A DNA stretch of 64,000 nt from Streptomyces phaeoluteigriseus (GCF_001896135.2 NZ_MPOH02000015.1:1085491-1149490), one strand, 5' to 3'. Numbered from the stretch's first letter, positions 1 to 8,837 are shown. Numbers and translations: made by a program. Notes: generated by a model not told the origin, from the sequence alone.

Positions 1-631
1 CCCGTCCGGTCGTCCCCCGTCCGGTCGTTCCCCCGAGGTGCCCCCGTGCCTCGCTTCCGCCGACCGGGCCGGCGGAAGGAGCGGTCCAGGACCGGCACCG
101 ATCCGCCGCCCCGTGTCGGCGGTGCGGTGCCGGGCCCCTTTCCGTGAGCCCCACTCTTCCGTTCACGCGGGCCCGCCCCCATCCGCGCGCGTACTCATCT
201 CGGCGGCTAGGTACGTCTACTCAGACCTGGGTGTCCGACTCCAGGCAGCGGCGCGGCCCTCTGGCCACGATCGCCCCCGTGTCCGTACTCCCTCCGGTCC
301 CACGAGCGGCTGGGCCGGCGGTGTCCACGCCCGCGCGGGGAAGCTGCTCCTCGGTGTGTTCGGCACGACCGGGGTGAGCGACGGGATCCCCGAGACCCTT
401 CGGCGCCCCGGGTCCCGGCCGTCGCAGGCGCGCTGTTCCGGAGCGCCGACAGAGGCCTCGACCGCGTGGGTCGTCGGCGTCCGTGGAACCGCCCGTACTT
501 CCCGGTCCCGCCGACCCGGCGGTTCCACGGACGCCGGGCCCAGCGGCGCGGGAAGCGGCGGCCGGCCCACCGGACGGCGGCCCGCCGGGCTGACGGGGTC
601 GCTGTCGGTGGGGGCCGATAAAGTCGCGGGC
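1..631. other. Intergenic stretch with two hairpins and no supported gene
   Basis: All frames are open here only because the GC content is high, and none of the translations looks like a folded protein. The stretch holds a 9-bp stem (54-62 with 70-78, 7-nt loop) and a 19-bp perfect stem (475-493 with 518-536). A more AT-rich patch lies around 195-235. The upstream neighbour lies outside the window, so I cannot say which gene the first hairpin would terminate. Confidence 0.6.
475..536. repeat. 19-bp perfect inverted repeat, long-loop hairpin
   Basis: Positions 475-493 are the exact reverse complement of 518-536, with a 24-nt spacer. The structure sits about 95 bp before the start of the phytoene-dehydrogenase-like gene. 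It could be a terminator, a 5' leader structure or a large operator. No T-run follows on either strand. Confidence 0.75.
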
Positions 632-2139
632 ATGGCACGGATTGCGGTGATCGGCGCCGGGATGGGCGCGCTGGCGGCGGCCGCCCGGCTGGCCGTCGCG
701 GGCCACCGGGTGACGGTGTACGAGCGTACGGAGACGTACGGCGGTGCGGTGCGCCGCTTCGAGCGGGACGGGTTCTCCTTCGACACGGGGCCCGGTCTGC
801 TGACCCTGCCCGCGGTCTGGCGCGATCTGTTCGTCAAGACCGGCAAGGAGCCGCTGGAGGCCTGTGTCGAGCTGGTCCAGGTGGACCCGTCGGCACGGCA
901 TGTGTTCGCGGACGGCACCGAGGCCGTACTGCCGAACGCCTCGCGCGCGGGTGTCGTCTCCGCCCTGGACGCCGCGCTGGGTCCGGGCGCCGGCGGGCGC
1001 TGGGGAGACTTCCTGGTCCGGGCCCGCGAGGCCTGGGACCGCACCCGCCGCCCGCTCCTGGAGGAACCGCTGTGGCCCAACTGGTCGGTGCTGGCCGACC
1101 GCGAGCCCTATCCGTCGGTGCCGCACAAGCGTCTGCTGCGCACCCGCCGGGCGGGCACGCTCTCCGAGGTGGGCGCCTGGGAGCTGCGCGACCCCCGGCT
1201 CGCCGCCCTGCTGGAGAGCCACGCGCTGGCGTACGGCCTCGATCCGCGGGTCACTCCGGCGAGCGCGGCCGTCCTGCCGTACATGGAGCACGCCTTCGGC
1301 ATGTGGTCCGTGCGCGGTGGGGTGCGCGAGCTGGCCGCGCGGTGTACGAGAGATGCCTGGCCCGCCGGGTCTCGTTCGTGTTCGGCGCCGAGGTCACCCG
1401 GATCGTGGAGAAGGACGGCCGGGCGGCCGGCGTGGAGCTGGACGGTGGCACCTCCCGGGCTCTCGGCCCGGGGGGAGGCAGGATGGCGGAGGCGGACTTC
1501 GTGGTCGCGCCGGGCGCGGGCGGGTTCGTGGGTGTTCCGCCGCGCGGTCAGGGCGAGGTCGTGCCGCAGCGGGGCCTGCCGAGCCGGCTGACCGTGCTGC
1601 TCGCACTGCGCGGCGGACGGCCGGAGGGCACCGCGCACCGGACGATCGTGCACACGCGGGACCGGGAGGGCGAGTTGGATGCCCTGTTCGGTACGGCGCC
1701 CGCGCCGGCCGCCGGTCCGACGGTCACGGTGCTGCGGCCCGAGGACCCCGGCCTGGTGCCGGACTCCGCCCATGAGGCGGTCACCCTGAGTGTCGTGGTC
1801 CCGGCCGGGGCCGAACCGGGTGCCGACCTGGTGGAGGCGGCGCTCACCGTCGCCGAGCGTGCCCTTCCGGGTCTGCGGGACCGGGTCCTGTGGCGCGAGG
1901 TGCGCACCCCGGCGGACATCGCCGAGGAGACCGGGGTGGAGGGCGGTTCCGTCCCGGCGCCGGCGCTGGCCGCGGCCGGGGGCCGACTGCTGCACCCGGG
2001 TAACTCCACCGCCCTGCCGGGCCTGTTCACGGTGGGCGGCTGGGCGCACCCCGGCGGTGGGCTGCCCCATGCGGGGATGTCGGGCGCGCTGGTGTCCGGA
2101 CTGGTGGTGGAGGGGCCGGAGTTCCGGGGCTCGCAGTGA
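632..2139 (+). CDS. Phytoene dehydrogenase-like FAD oxidoreductase (CrtI family), frameshifted
   Basis: The N-terminus carries a dinucleotide-binding fold (VIGAGMGALAAAARLA, then YERTETYGG) followed by FDTGPGLLTLP, a typical CrtI-family FAD-binding start. The C-terminal half ends with GLFTVGGWAHPGGGLPHAGM, the family's FAD-contact block. The two halves lie in different frames. The first frame runs through GGVRELAAR and the second resumes at VYERCLARRVSFVFG, so one base appears to be missing near 1335-1342. Restoring one G gives a protein of about 502 residues, normal for this family. The ATG at 632 is chosen because the GxGxxG motif begins six residues later. No carotenoid cluster is adjacent, so the substrate is unknown. 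It may be a housekeeping desaturase-like protein rather than a carotenoid enzyme. Confidence 0.8.
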
Positions 2140-2196
2140 GCCCCGCCCACCGCCCGCGCCGCCTCTCGGGGCGGCAGCGGCGGTCGTGAGCGTCCG

Positions 2197-3167
2197 TCAG
2201 AAGCGGTACTGCTCGTCGTAGCCGTTCCCCTGCTGCTGTTGCCCGTCGCCCTGGTAGGGGTACGGCTGCTCGGGCGGGAGTTCGCCGCCGAGCGGGTCGT
2301 CGGTGTTGCGCTGCTGCGGGACCCAGACACCGCCGGCCGGGGTTCCGTCGTAGCCACCGGTGCCGTACTGCTCCTGGTGGTAGCCCTGCTGGGCGTACTG
2401 CTGCTGGTCGTACCCGGCGTCGTAGGCGCGCCGCCGTAGGTCTGGGTGCCGATGTAGGGGTCGGAGTAGGCCGCGTACTGCTGCTCGCCCGAGCCGTCGT
2501 AGCCGTACTGCTGCTGGCCGTAGCCGTCGTAGCCGTAGCCCTGGTCGGCGCCCTGGGCGGCGGTCGCGTACTGGTCCTGCGGCTGGGTGGCGGACGCGTA
2601 GGCGGTGTCGCTGTACACGCCGTAGGAGCCGGTGTCGTCGGGCAGCGGCTGCGGCTCGTAGACGGAGGCGGTCCCGGCCGCCGTGGGCTCGGCGGGGCGG
2701 GCGGGCGTGAAGACGTCGTCGCGGTCGTGGTCCTCGTCGCCGTAGGCGCTCTTGTCCTGGCCGTACGCGACTGCGTCACCGCCGAAGGGTGTGCCCGCGT
2801 CCTGCCCGTACCCGTCGGGGCCGCCGTCGGCCGCCTCCAGAGCGGTGACCTCGAGTGAGGGGTCCTGGTGCCCGCCCTTGCCGCGGCGGCGCCCGGTCGT
2901 GCCGTCGGCGGTGGGGCGGCTGACGGCCCAGCCCTCGGCGAAGCCGCGGCGGAACGACAGCGTGACGTACGTCTGGCCGACGGCGAAGGCGGCCGCGCCC
3001 ACGCCGATGACGATGACGGACGGGATCAGCACACCGATCACGACACCGAGGAAGCCGCCGAAGGCGAGCAGCCGCCAGCGCAGCCGTGCCTTGTACTGCA
3101 GCAGCACCTCACCGAGCAGCCACAGCGCGACGACGCCGAACGCGATGTAGAGGACCGTCCAGCCCAT
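2197..3167 (-). CDS. Small membrane protein with Tyr/Gln/Gly-rich tail, frameshifted
   Basis: The start (ATG, MGWTVLYIAFG) leads into two or three hydrophobic segments within the first 70 residues. A long low-complexity cytoplasmic-type tail follows, rich in Tyr, Gln, Gly and Asp (repeated YGYDGYGQQQ-like blocks). The frame breaks near 2424-2430. Adding one base restores the pattern (APYDAGYDQQQYAQQGYHQEQ) to a natural end at DEQYRF and a TGA at 2197. The restored length is about 323 residues. I do not recognise a function. The gene lies 56 bp upstream of metF's stop, on the same strand. Confidence 0.7.
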
Positions 3168-3223
3168 GTACGCCCCTCTCCCAGTGGCCGCTACGCAGTG
3201 TGTCGTAAGTCGGTGCGACCGGT

Positions 3224-4147
3224 CTAGGCCTGCTGTGGGTGGTGCAGACCCAGGTTCTCGTAGATTTCCAGCGTCGCCGTGGAGTTGTTGAGCGTGATGA
3301 AGTGCAGTCCGGGCACTCCCTCGGCGAGCAGCCGAGCGCAGAACTCCGTGGCGAAGTCGATGCCAATGGAGCGTACAGCGGCCGGATCGTCTTTGGCTGT
3401 GAGGATCCGCTCTTTCAGCGCCGCCGGGAAGTGGGCGTTGCTGAGCTTGGGCAGCCTCTCCAGCATCTTCACGCTCGTCACCGGCAGGACCTCGGGGATC
3501 ACCGGGGTCGCGCAGCCGGCGGCCGACACCCGGTCGCGCAGGCGCAGGTAGGACTCCGGGTCGAAGAACATCTGCGTGATCGCGTAGTCGGCGCCGGCCC
3601 GGCACTTGTCGACGAAGCGCGCGACGTCCGTGTCCCAGTCGCTGGAACGCGGGTGCATCTCGGGGAAGGCGGCGACGCCCACGCAGAAGTCGCCCGACTC
3701 CTTGATCAACTGGACGAGTTCGGCGGCGTAGGTGAGGCCCTGCGGATGCGGCACCCACTCGCCCATGGGGTCGCCGGGCGGGTCTCCGCGCACGGCGAGC
3801 ATGTTGCGGATCCCGGCGTCGGCGTACTGGCCGATGATGTTGCGCAGTTCGGCGATGGAGTGGTCCACGGCCGTGAGGTGCGCGACCGGGGTGAGGGTGG
3901 TGTCGACGACGATCTGCTGCGTCTCCTTGACCGTGGTCGCCCGGGTCGTGCCGCCGGCGCCGTAGGTGACGGAGACGAAGTCGGGGGCCACCGCCTCGAC
4001 CCGCCGGAGCGCGTTCCACAGACTCCGCTCGCCCTGGGAGGTCTTCGGCGCGTAGAACTCGAACGAGTACGTCGTCTTGCCGGTGGCCAGGATGTCACGC
4101 ACGGTACGCGCGCGGTCGGTCCTGGTGGATGCGGTTCCGAGGGCCAT
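3224..4147 (-). CDS. metF: 5,10-methylenetetrahydrofolate reductase
   Basis: This 307-residue protein matches MetF: YSFEFYAPKT near residue 27 contains the conserved catalytic Glu (E30). VSVTYGAGG, RGDPPGD, DYAITQMFFD and a C-terminal LHFITLNNS block line up with the TIM-barrel folate/FAD sites. It reduces methylene-THF to methyl-THF for methionine synthesis, using FAD. The ATG at 4147 is the only start that leaves the short N-terminal arm before the barrel. The gene is transcribed away from thiE across a gap of about 160 bp that contains AT-rich patches but no clear riboswitch. Confidence 0.95.
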   Translation of the reverse strand: MALGTASTRTDRARTVRDILATGKTTYSFEFYAPKTSQGERSLWNALRRVEAVAPDFVSVTYGAGGTTRATTVKETQQIVVDTTLTPVAHLTAVDHSIAELRNIIGQYADAGIRNMLAVRGDPPGDPMGEWVPHPQGLTYAAELVQLIKESGDFCVGVAAFPEMHPRSSDWDTDVARFVDKCRAGADYAITQMFFDPESYLRLRDRVSAAGCATPVIPEVLPVTSVKMLERLPKLSNAHFPAALKERILTAKDDPAAVRSIGIDFATEFCARLLAEGVPGLHFITLNNSTATLEIYENLGLHHPQQA

Positions 4148-4308
4148 ACCCGCAGGTTAGCCAGGAGAGGGGCCGCTCCCCACCAGATCTCGGAAATTTG
4201 CCCGAATTGTGCACTTGTTGTCCATCCCTTGGACAGACGGGCGAAGGGACGGAGCGGTGGAAGGGGGAAGAGCGGACGGGCGGCCGGGCGGACCCGGCGG
4301 CGGCCGGT

Positions 4309-4956
4309 TCAGATCCCGCGCAGCCGCTTGGCGAACTCCGCCGCCGCGGCGCCCGGATCGTCGGCCTCCGTGATCGCCCGGACGACCACGACCCGGCGGG
4401 CGCCCGCCTCCAGCACCTCGTCGAGGTTGCCGAGGTCGATGCCGCCGATCGCGAACCAGGGGCGCTCGGTGCCCAGCGCCGCCGTGTGACGGACCAGGCC
4501 GAGGCCGGGGGCGTGGCGGCCGGGCTTGGTGGGAGTGGGCCAGCACGGGCCGGTGCAGAAGTAGTCGACGCCCTCCTGGACGGCCGCGGTCTCCGCCTCC
4601 GCCTCGCTGTGCGTGGAACGGCCGATCAGGACCCCGTCGCCGAGGACGGCGCGGGCCGCGGGGACCGGCAGGTCACCCTGGCCGAGATGGAGGACGTCGG
4701 CGCCCGCGGCATGGGCGACGTCCGCCCGGTCGTTGACCGCGAGCAGCCTGCCGTGGCGGGCGCAGGCGTCGGCGAACACCGCCAGGTGCTCCAGTTCCTC
4801 GGCCGCCTCCATGCCCTTGTCCCGCAGTTGGACGATGTCGACGCCGCTCGCGAGGACCGCGTCCAGGAAGTCCGGGAGGTCGCCCTGGCGCCTTCGGGCG
4901 TCCGTGCAGAGGTAGACGCGGGCGTCGGCGAGCTGGGAGCGGGCGGTGTCGGGCAT
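4309..4956 (-). CDS. thiE: Thiamine phosphate synthase
   Basis: ThiE couples HMP-pyrophosphate to the thiazole phosphate to give thiamine phosphate. Visible motifs are DIVQLRDKG, LLAVNDRADVA, HLGQGDLP, IGRSTHS, YFCTGPCWPTPTKPG and WFAIGGIDLGNL, in the order of the TIM-barrel family. The start at 4956 (MPDTARSQLADARVYLCTD) gives 215 residues, the usual size. A longer in-frame extension to 5088 is Arg/Pro/Gly-rich and not protein-like. It is not in the thiOSG operon, which lies about 3 kb away on the other strand. Confidence 0.95.
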   Translation of the reverse strand: MPDTARSQLADARVYLCTDARRRQGDLPDFLDAVLASGVDIVQLRDKGMEAAEELEHLAVFADACARHGRLLAVNDRADVAHAAGADVLHLGQGDLPVPAARAVLGDGVLIGRSTHSEAEAETAAVQEGVDYFCTGPCWPTPTKPGRHAPGLGLVRHTAALGTERPWFAIGGIDLGNLDEVLEAGARRVVVVRAITEADDPGAAAAEFAKRLRGI

Positions 4957-5080
4957 GCGTTCGTCCCCCCGGGGGCGGTCGGTGGCGCCTCGGGCCTCTC
5001 CCGGGGCGGCGGTGTGCGGCCGCGGCGCGCGGCCACGGCCGCACACCTGGCGGCTCTGTGAAGCTACGAGGCCCCGGCGG

Positions 5081-5114
5081 AGCCCCACGAGGCCCCAAAG
5101 GGGCGTGTGGGGCT
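5081..5114 (-). terminator. Stem-loop terminator after the Rv2175c-like gene
   Basis: AGCCCCAC...GCCCC (5081-5096) pairs with GGGGC...GTGGGGCT (5100-5114) around an AAA loop, with a small internal mismatch. It lies about 40 bp downstream of the stop of the minus-strand gene ending at 5155. Further copies of GTGGGGCT follow at 5107-5136. Confidence 0.5.
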
Positions 5115-5154
5115 CCGTGGGGTGCTGTGGGGCTCTACGGAGCGGAACCCGGGG

Positions 5155-5520
5155 TCAGACGGCGAGCGCCTGGGCGCGGCGCTTCACCTCCGTGCCGCGA
5201 TTCTCCGCCAGGGCCTGCGCCGGCGTCCCGGGCAGGGACGGGTCGGGGGTGAACAGCCATTCCAGCATCTCTTCGTCCGAAAAGCCGTCGTCCCGCAGCA
5301 GGGTCAGGGTCCCGGACAGGCCCTTGACCACCTTGTCCTCGTCGATGAAGGCGGCGGGGACGTGCAGCGCCCTGTTCTCACCACGGCGTACGGCGATGAG
5401 CTGGCCGTCCTTGACCAGCTGCCGCGCACGCACCACGTCGACATCGAGCATCTCTGCGATGTCGGGCAGGGTGAGCCAGGCGGGGACGAGAGCATCGATC
5501 TTTGCGTCAATCTCGGTCAC
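5155..5520 (-). CDS. Rv2175c-family DNA-binding protein (winged HTH)
   Basis: This 121-residue protein has an N-terminal helix-turn-helix (WLTLPDIAEMLDVDVVRARQLVKDG) and a conserved C-terminal part (LRDDGFSDEEMLEWLFTPDPSLPGTPAQAL). This pattern is found in mycobacterial Rv2175c, known as a substrate of the kinase PknL. GTG at 5520 is the start. In this window a PASTA kinase lies about 5 kb away, echoing the Rv2175c-pknL pairing. The regulatory target is not evident. Confidence 0.85.
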   Translation of the reverse strand: MTEIDAKIDALVPAWLTLPDIAEMLDVDVVRARQLVKDGQLIAVRRGENRALHVPAAFIDEDKVVKGLSGTLTLLRDDGFSDEEMLEWLFTPDPSLPGTPAQALAENRGTEVKRRAQALAV

Positions 5521-5600
5521 CCCTCAAGACTGCCATCCCGGACCGACAGTCGGTAGCCGAGCCTCCTCCTGGCGGCGGGAGACGCGGCGAACCCGCAGGC

Positions 5601-6842
5601 CTACGCCGTCGCCGCCTTGAGCGGCGTCGCCGGGTCCGCGATCAGCTCGGGGTTCATCGGCGTGCCCGACTCGATCAGCCGGCGGCCCTGCGCGAGGTCG
5701 CGGGGGCGGCCCACGGCCAGCAGCGCGACCATGCGGTCCTCGCGCAGCCAGCAGACCGTCCAGGCCGGTCCCGCGGGGTCGCCGCGCCACAGGGTGGTGT
5801 CGGCGCCGGTGTGGTGGCCGGCGTACTGGACGAAGCGGCCGAACTGCTCCGACCAGAAGTACGGCACCGGGTCGTAGACCGCGGGGGCCTCGCCGGTGGC
5901 CGAGCCGAGGATGTTCGCGGCGACCGTGCGCGGGCCCTGGAGGGCGTTGTCCCAGTGGTGGACGAGGAGCCGCTCGCCGTACCGCCCGGAGGGGAAGGAG
6001 GCGCAGTCGCCGACCGCGTACACGTCGGGCACGGAGGTGCGCAGGCTCGCGTCGGCCAGGACCTCGCCGTGCGGGCCCAGTTCCACGCCCGAGCCGCTCA
6101 GCCAGGCCGTCGCGGGGCGGGCGCCGATGCCGACCACGACGGCGTCGGCGGGCAGCCGGGACCCGTCGTCGAGGAGGACGGCGCCGGGCTCGACGCGCTC
6201 CACGCGCGCGTGGGTGCGCAGTTCGGTGCCGCTTTCGGCGTACCAGGCGGTCATCGGGGCGGCGACCTCGGCGGGCAGGGCGCCGGCCAGCGGCCGGTCC
6301 GCGGCCTCCACGACGGTGACCGCGCAGCCGGCCTCGCGCGCGGCGGTGGCGAACTCGGCGCCGATCCAGCCGGCGCCGACGACCACGATGTCGTGCCGGC
6401 GGGCGAGCACCGGCCGCAGCCGCTCGGCGTCGTCCAGGGTGCGCAGCAGATGGACGCCAGGGACACCCTCGGCGTCGGGCAGCCGGATCGGTTCGGCGCC
6501 GGTGGCGAGCACGAGGACGTCGTACGGGACGGGCCCGGACCCGGTGTCCAGCTCATGGTCGGCGGGGCGCACGCCGAGGGCCTCGGTGCCGAGCCGGAGT
6601 TCGACGCCGAGGCTCTCGAAGTCGACGTCGAAGGCGGAGTGCTCGGCCGTGCCGAGCAGGACGGCCTTGGACAGCGGGGGCCGGTCGTAGGGCTGGTGGG
6701 GTTCGGCGCCGATGAGGGTCACCCTGCCGTCGAAGCCTTGTTCCCGCAGGGCTACCGCGGTCTGCACCCCGGCCATCCCCGCGCCGACGACGACCACCCG
6801 TCGCTCCGCCGACCCGTCCGCTTCCCGCGTCTCTTCGCTCAC
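5601..6842 (-). CDS. FAD-dependent NAD(P)/ferredoxin reductase-like oxidoreductase
   Basis: The protein (413 residues) has an N-terminal FAD motif (VVVVGAGMAGVQTAVALRE), the PYDRPPLSK signature of rhodocoxin/putidaredoxin-type reductases, a central NAD motif (VVVGAGWIGAEFATAARE), and TSVPDVYAVGDCA before the C-terminal reductase domain. It most likely passes electrons from NAD(P)H to a ferredoxin or acts as a soluble NADH oxidoreductase. No ferredoxin or P450 gene is adjacent, so the partner is unknown. The start is GTG at 6842. A thi-operon role is not implied, since the gene is divergent from thiO. Confidence 0.9.
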   Translation of the reverse strand: MSEETREADGSAERRVVVVGAGMAGVQTAVALREQGFDGRVTLIGAEPHQPYDRPPLSKAVLLGTAEHSAFDVDFESLGVELRLGTEALGVRPADHELDTGSGPVPYDVLVLATGAEPIRLPDAEGVPGVHLLRTLDDAERLRPVLARRHDIVVVGAGWIGAEFATAAREAGCAVTVVEAADRPLAGALPAEVAAPMTAWYAESGTELRTHARVERVEPGAVLLDDGSRLPADAVVVGIGARPATAWLSGSGVELGPHGEVLADASLRTSVPDVYAVGDCASFPSGRYGERLLVHHWDNALQGPRTVAANILGSATGEAPAVYDPVPYFWSEQFGRFVQYAGHHTGADTTLWRGDPAGPAWTVCWLREDRMVALLAVGRPRDLAQGRRLIESGTPMNPELIADPATPLKAATA

Positions 6843-6888
6843 CCGATCACCTTAGACAACTGACGGAACGTCAGTCATCCCCCCTCCG

Positions 6889-7278
6889 TCACCCTGACTC
6901 CATGACCCTGCTCCCTGACCCCGGTACGTCACCCTGCTCCATGACCCTGCTCCCTGACCCCGGTACGTCACCCTGCTCCGTGACCTGTTCCACCACGCTG
7001 GTCCCGCTGCCCGGCCGTGACTCCCACTCCCAGTTCTCGTCCAGGCGCAGCCGCCCGTCGGGCAGTTCGACGACCGCCGACACACAGTGCCCGGACGACG
7101 TCGTCCCGTCGTGGCCCAGCTGGACGTACCGGAAGTCCAGCCGGTCCCCCTCCCTGGTGCCCACCAGGTGCCCGCGCACGACCTCACCGCCCGCGTAGTC
7201 GGCCCAGATCACGCCGTCGCGTTCGCGGTACGTGAAGCGGGTTCGGGTACCGACCTGACCGGGGGCCTGGTCGGCCAC
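6889..7278 (-). CDS. Conserved small protein with internal 13-residue repeat at C-terminus
   Basis: The first ~100 residues (ending GRLRLDENWEWESRPGSGTSVVEQ) resemble a small Streptomyces protein family often labelled N-acetylglutamate synthase-like, although it lacks an acetyltransferase fold. The function is unknown. The tail is unusual: a 39-bp unit is repeated, giving DVPGSGSRVMEQG twice (13-residue period). The GTG start at 7278 has no strong ribosome site, and family members often begin some residues earlier, so the N-terminus is uncertain. Confidence 0.65.
   Translation of the reverse strand: MADQAPGQVGTRTRFTYRERDGVIWADYAGGEVVRGHLVGTREGDRLDFRYVQLGHDGTTSSGHCVSAVVELPDGRLRLDENWEWESRPGSGTSVVEQVTEQGDVPGSGSRVMEQGDVPGSGSRVMESG
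6899..6990. repeat. 39-bp direct repeat inside a coding region
   Basis: The unit beginning CTCCATGACCCTGCTCCCTG occurs twice in tandem (about 6899-6937 and 6938-6976). A partial third unit (CTCCGTGACCTG) follows to about 6988. As 39 is divisible by three, the repeat keeps frame in the minus-strand gene and adds 13 residues per copy. Confidence 0.8.
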
Positions 7279-7327
7279 CGGGGCCAGGACCAGGCGTCGA
7301 GCGAACGGGCCACGACAGGAGGCTCCC

Positions 7328-7357
7328 TTACTGTGACGGACGACGGGGGGCTAGGGT
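7328..7357 (+). promoter_or_regulatory. Candidate housekeeping promoter of the thiOSG operon
   Basis: TTACTG (7328-7333) and TAGGGT (7352-7357) are separated by 18 bp, fitting the HrdB-type consensus. Transcription would start about 7364-7369, immediately before the TPP riboswitch. Confidence 0.6.
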
Positions 7358-7369
7358 GGCCAACGTAGA

Positions 7370-7463
7370 GCACTCGCGGGAGCCCGGACGCACCGGGCTG
7401 AGAGGGAGGCTGGCGGCCTCCGACCGTACGAACCTGATCCGGGTCATGCCGGCGAAGGGAGGG
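7370..7463 (+). ncRNA. TPP riboswitch (THI element)
   Basis: The conserved THI-box parts are all present. They are ACTCGCGGGAGCCCGG, then CCGGGCTGAGAGGGAGGC (CTGAGA core at 7398-7403), then GACCGTACGAACCTGATCC and GGGTCATGCCGGCGAAGGGA. It ends about 12 nt before the thiO ATG. The sequence GGAGGGGC near the 3' edge could be the ribosome site, so control is probably on translation initiation. Thiamine pyrophosphate would repress thiO-thiS-thiG. Confidence 0.95.
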
Positions 7464-7474
7464 GCTGGACTCCC

Positions 7475-8637
7475 ATGTCCTCGCACACGTCAGACGTCCT
7501 CGTCGTCGGGGGCGGCATCATCGGGCTCGTCACCGCGTGGCGGGCCGCGCAGCGCGGGTTCGCCACGGCGCTGGTGGACCCCGAGCCGGGCGGCGGGGCC
7601 GCGCAGGTGGCGGCCGGAATGCTGGCCGCCGTCACGGAACTGCACTACGGCGAGCAGACACTGCTCGGCCTGAACCTGGAATCGGCCCGCCGCTACCCCG
7701 ACTTCGTGGCCGAACTCACCGAACTGACCGGCCAGGACCTCGGCTACCGCCGCTCCGGCACGCTCGCCGTCGCGCTGGACGCCGACGACCGCGCCCATCT
7801 GCGGGAACTCCACGCCCTGCAGCGGCAGTCGGGGCTCACGTCGGAGTGGCTGACCGGGCGGGAGTGCCGGCGGCTGGAACCGATGCTGGCGCCCGGGGTG
7901 CGCGGCGGGCTGCGGGTGGACGGCGACCACCAGATCGATCCCCGGCGGCTCGCGGCGGCGCTGGTGGCCGCGTGCGAGCGGGCGGGCGTGTCCTTCCACC
8001 GCGACTGGGCGGAGCGGCTGATCCTGTCGGCCGGGCGCGCCACGGGAGCCCTCACGCGCGCGGGGACGACGCTCGCGGCGGAGCAGGTGGTACTCGCGGC
8101 GGCAGCCTCAGCGGACGGCTCGCGGGCGTCCCGGCGGAGGTGCTGCCGCCGGTACGGCCGGTGAAGGGGCAGGTGCTGCGGCTGACCGTGCCGCGGCGGT
8201 ACGCGCCGTTCCTGACCCGGACCGTACGGGCCGTGGTGCGCGGCAGCCATGTCTACCTGGTGCCGCGCGAGAACGGCGAGCTGGTCGTCGGGGCCACGAG
8301 CGAGGAACTGGGCTGGGACACGACGGTGACGGCCGGGGGAGTCTACGAGCTGCTGCGCGACGCCCACGAACTGGTCCCCGGGATCACCGAACTGCCGCTC
8401 ACCGAGACGCGCGCGGGGCTGCGACCCGGTTCGCCGGACAACGCGCCCCTGCTCGGGCCCACCGCGACGGACGGGCTGCTGCTGGCGACCGGCCACTACC
8501 GCAACGGCGTGCTGCTGACACCGGTCACCGGGGACGCGATGGCGCACGCGCTGGCCACCGGTGAACTGCCCGACGAGGCACGCCCCTTCACGCCCAGGCG
8601 CTTCCACGCCGCCGCACTCTCGGAGCAGCCCGCATGA
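7475..8637 (+). CDS. thiO: Glycine oxidase ThiO, frameshifted in this sequence
   Basis: ThiO is the FAD enzyme that oxidises glycine to the imine used for the thiazole ring. The N-terminus has DVLVVGGGIIGLVTAWRAAQRG and AAQVAAGMLAAVTEL. The C-terminus has LRPGSPDNAPLLGP and LLATGHYRNGVLLTP, the typical closing FAD block. The frame changes at 8096-8103: EQVVLAA continues as GSLSGRLAGVPAEVLPPVRPVKGQ only if one G is added to GCGGCGGC. The restored protein is about 387 residues, the usual size. Its stop overlaps the thiS start (ATGA at 8634). With thiS and thiG intact, a sequence error is more likely than inactivation. Confidence 0.9.
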
Positions 8638-8834
8638 ACATCTCCGTCAACGGCGAGCGGCGCGAGGTCGCTCCCGGCACGGCCCTCGACAGCGTCGTAC
8701 GGTCCCTGACGCCGGCGCCCTCCGGAGTGGCCGCCGCCCTCAACGAAACCGTCGTCCCGCGCGCGCGGTGGTCCGCCACCGCCCTCTCCGAGGGAGACCG
8801 CGTGGAAGTCCTCACCGCCGTCCAGGGAGGCTGA
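8634..8834 (+). CDS. thiS: Sulfur carrier protein ThiS
   Basis: This 66-residue ubiquitin-like protein ends in VLTAVQGG. The C-terminal Gly-Gly is the site of adenylation and thiocarboxylate formation. It delivers sulfur to ThiG. It overlaps thiO by 4 bp and lies 3 bp before thiG, so translation is coupled. No ThiF-type activating enzyme is present in the window. Confidence 0.95.
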   Translation: MNISVNGERREVAPGTALDSVVRSLTPAPSGVAAALNETVVPRARWSATALSEGDRVEVLTAVQGG

Positions 8835-8837
8835 GCC

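Noticed and set aside
38..631. Long plus-strand ORF upstream of the phytoene-dehydrogenase-like gene
   Set aside because: It is open only because of GC bias. The translation is Pro/Arg/Ser-rich without domains, and the dinucleotide fold begins at the ATG at 632.
4148..4308. Riboswitch (SAM or cobalamin) upstream of metF
   Set aside because: No conserved SAM- or B12-riboswitch blocks are visible in the short leader.
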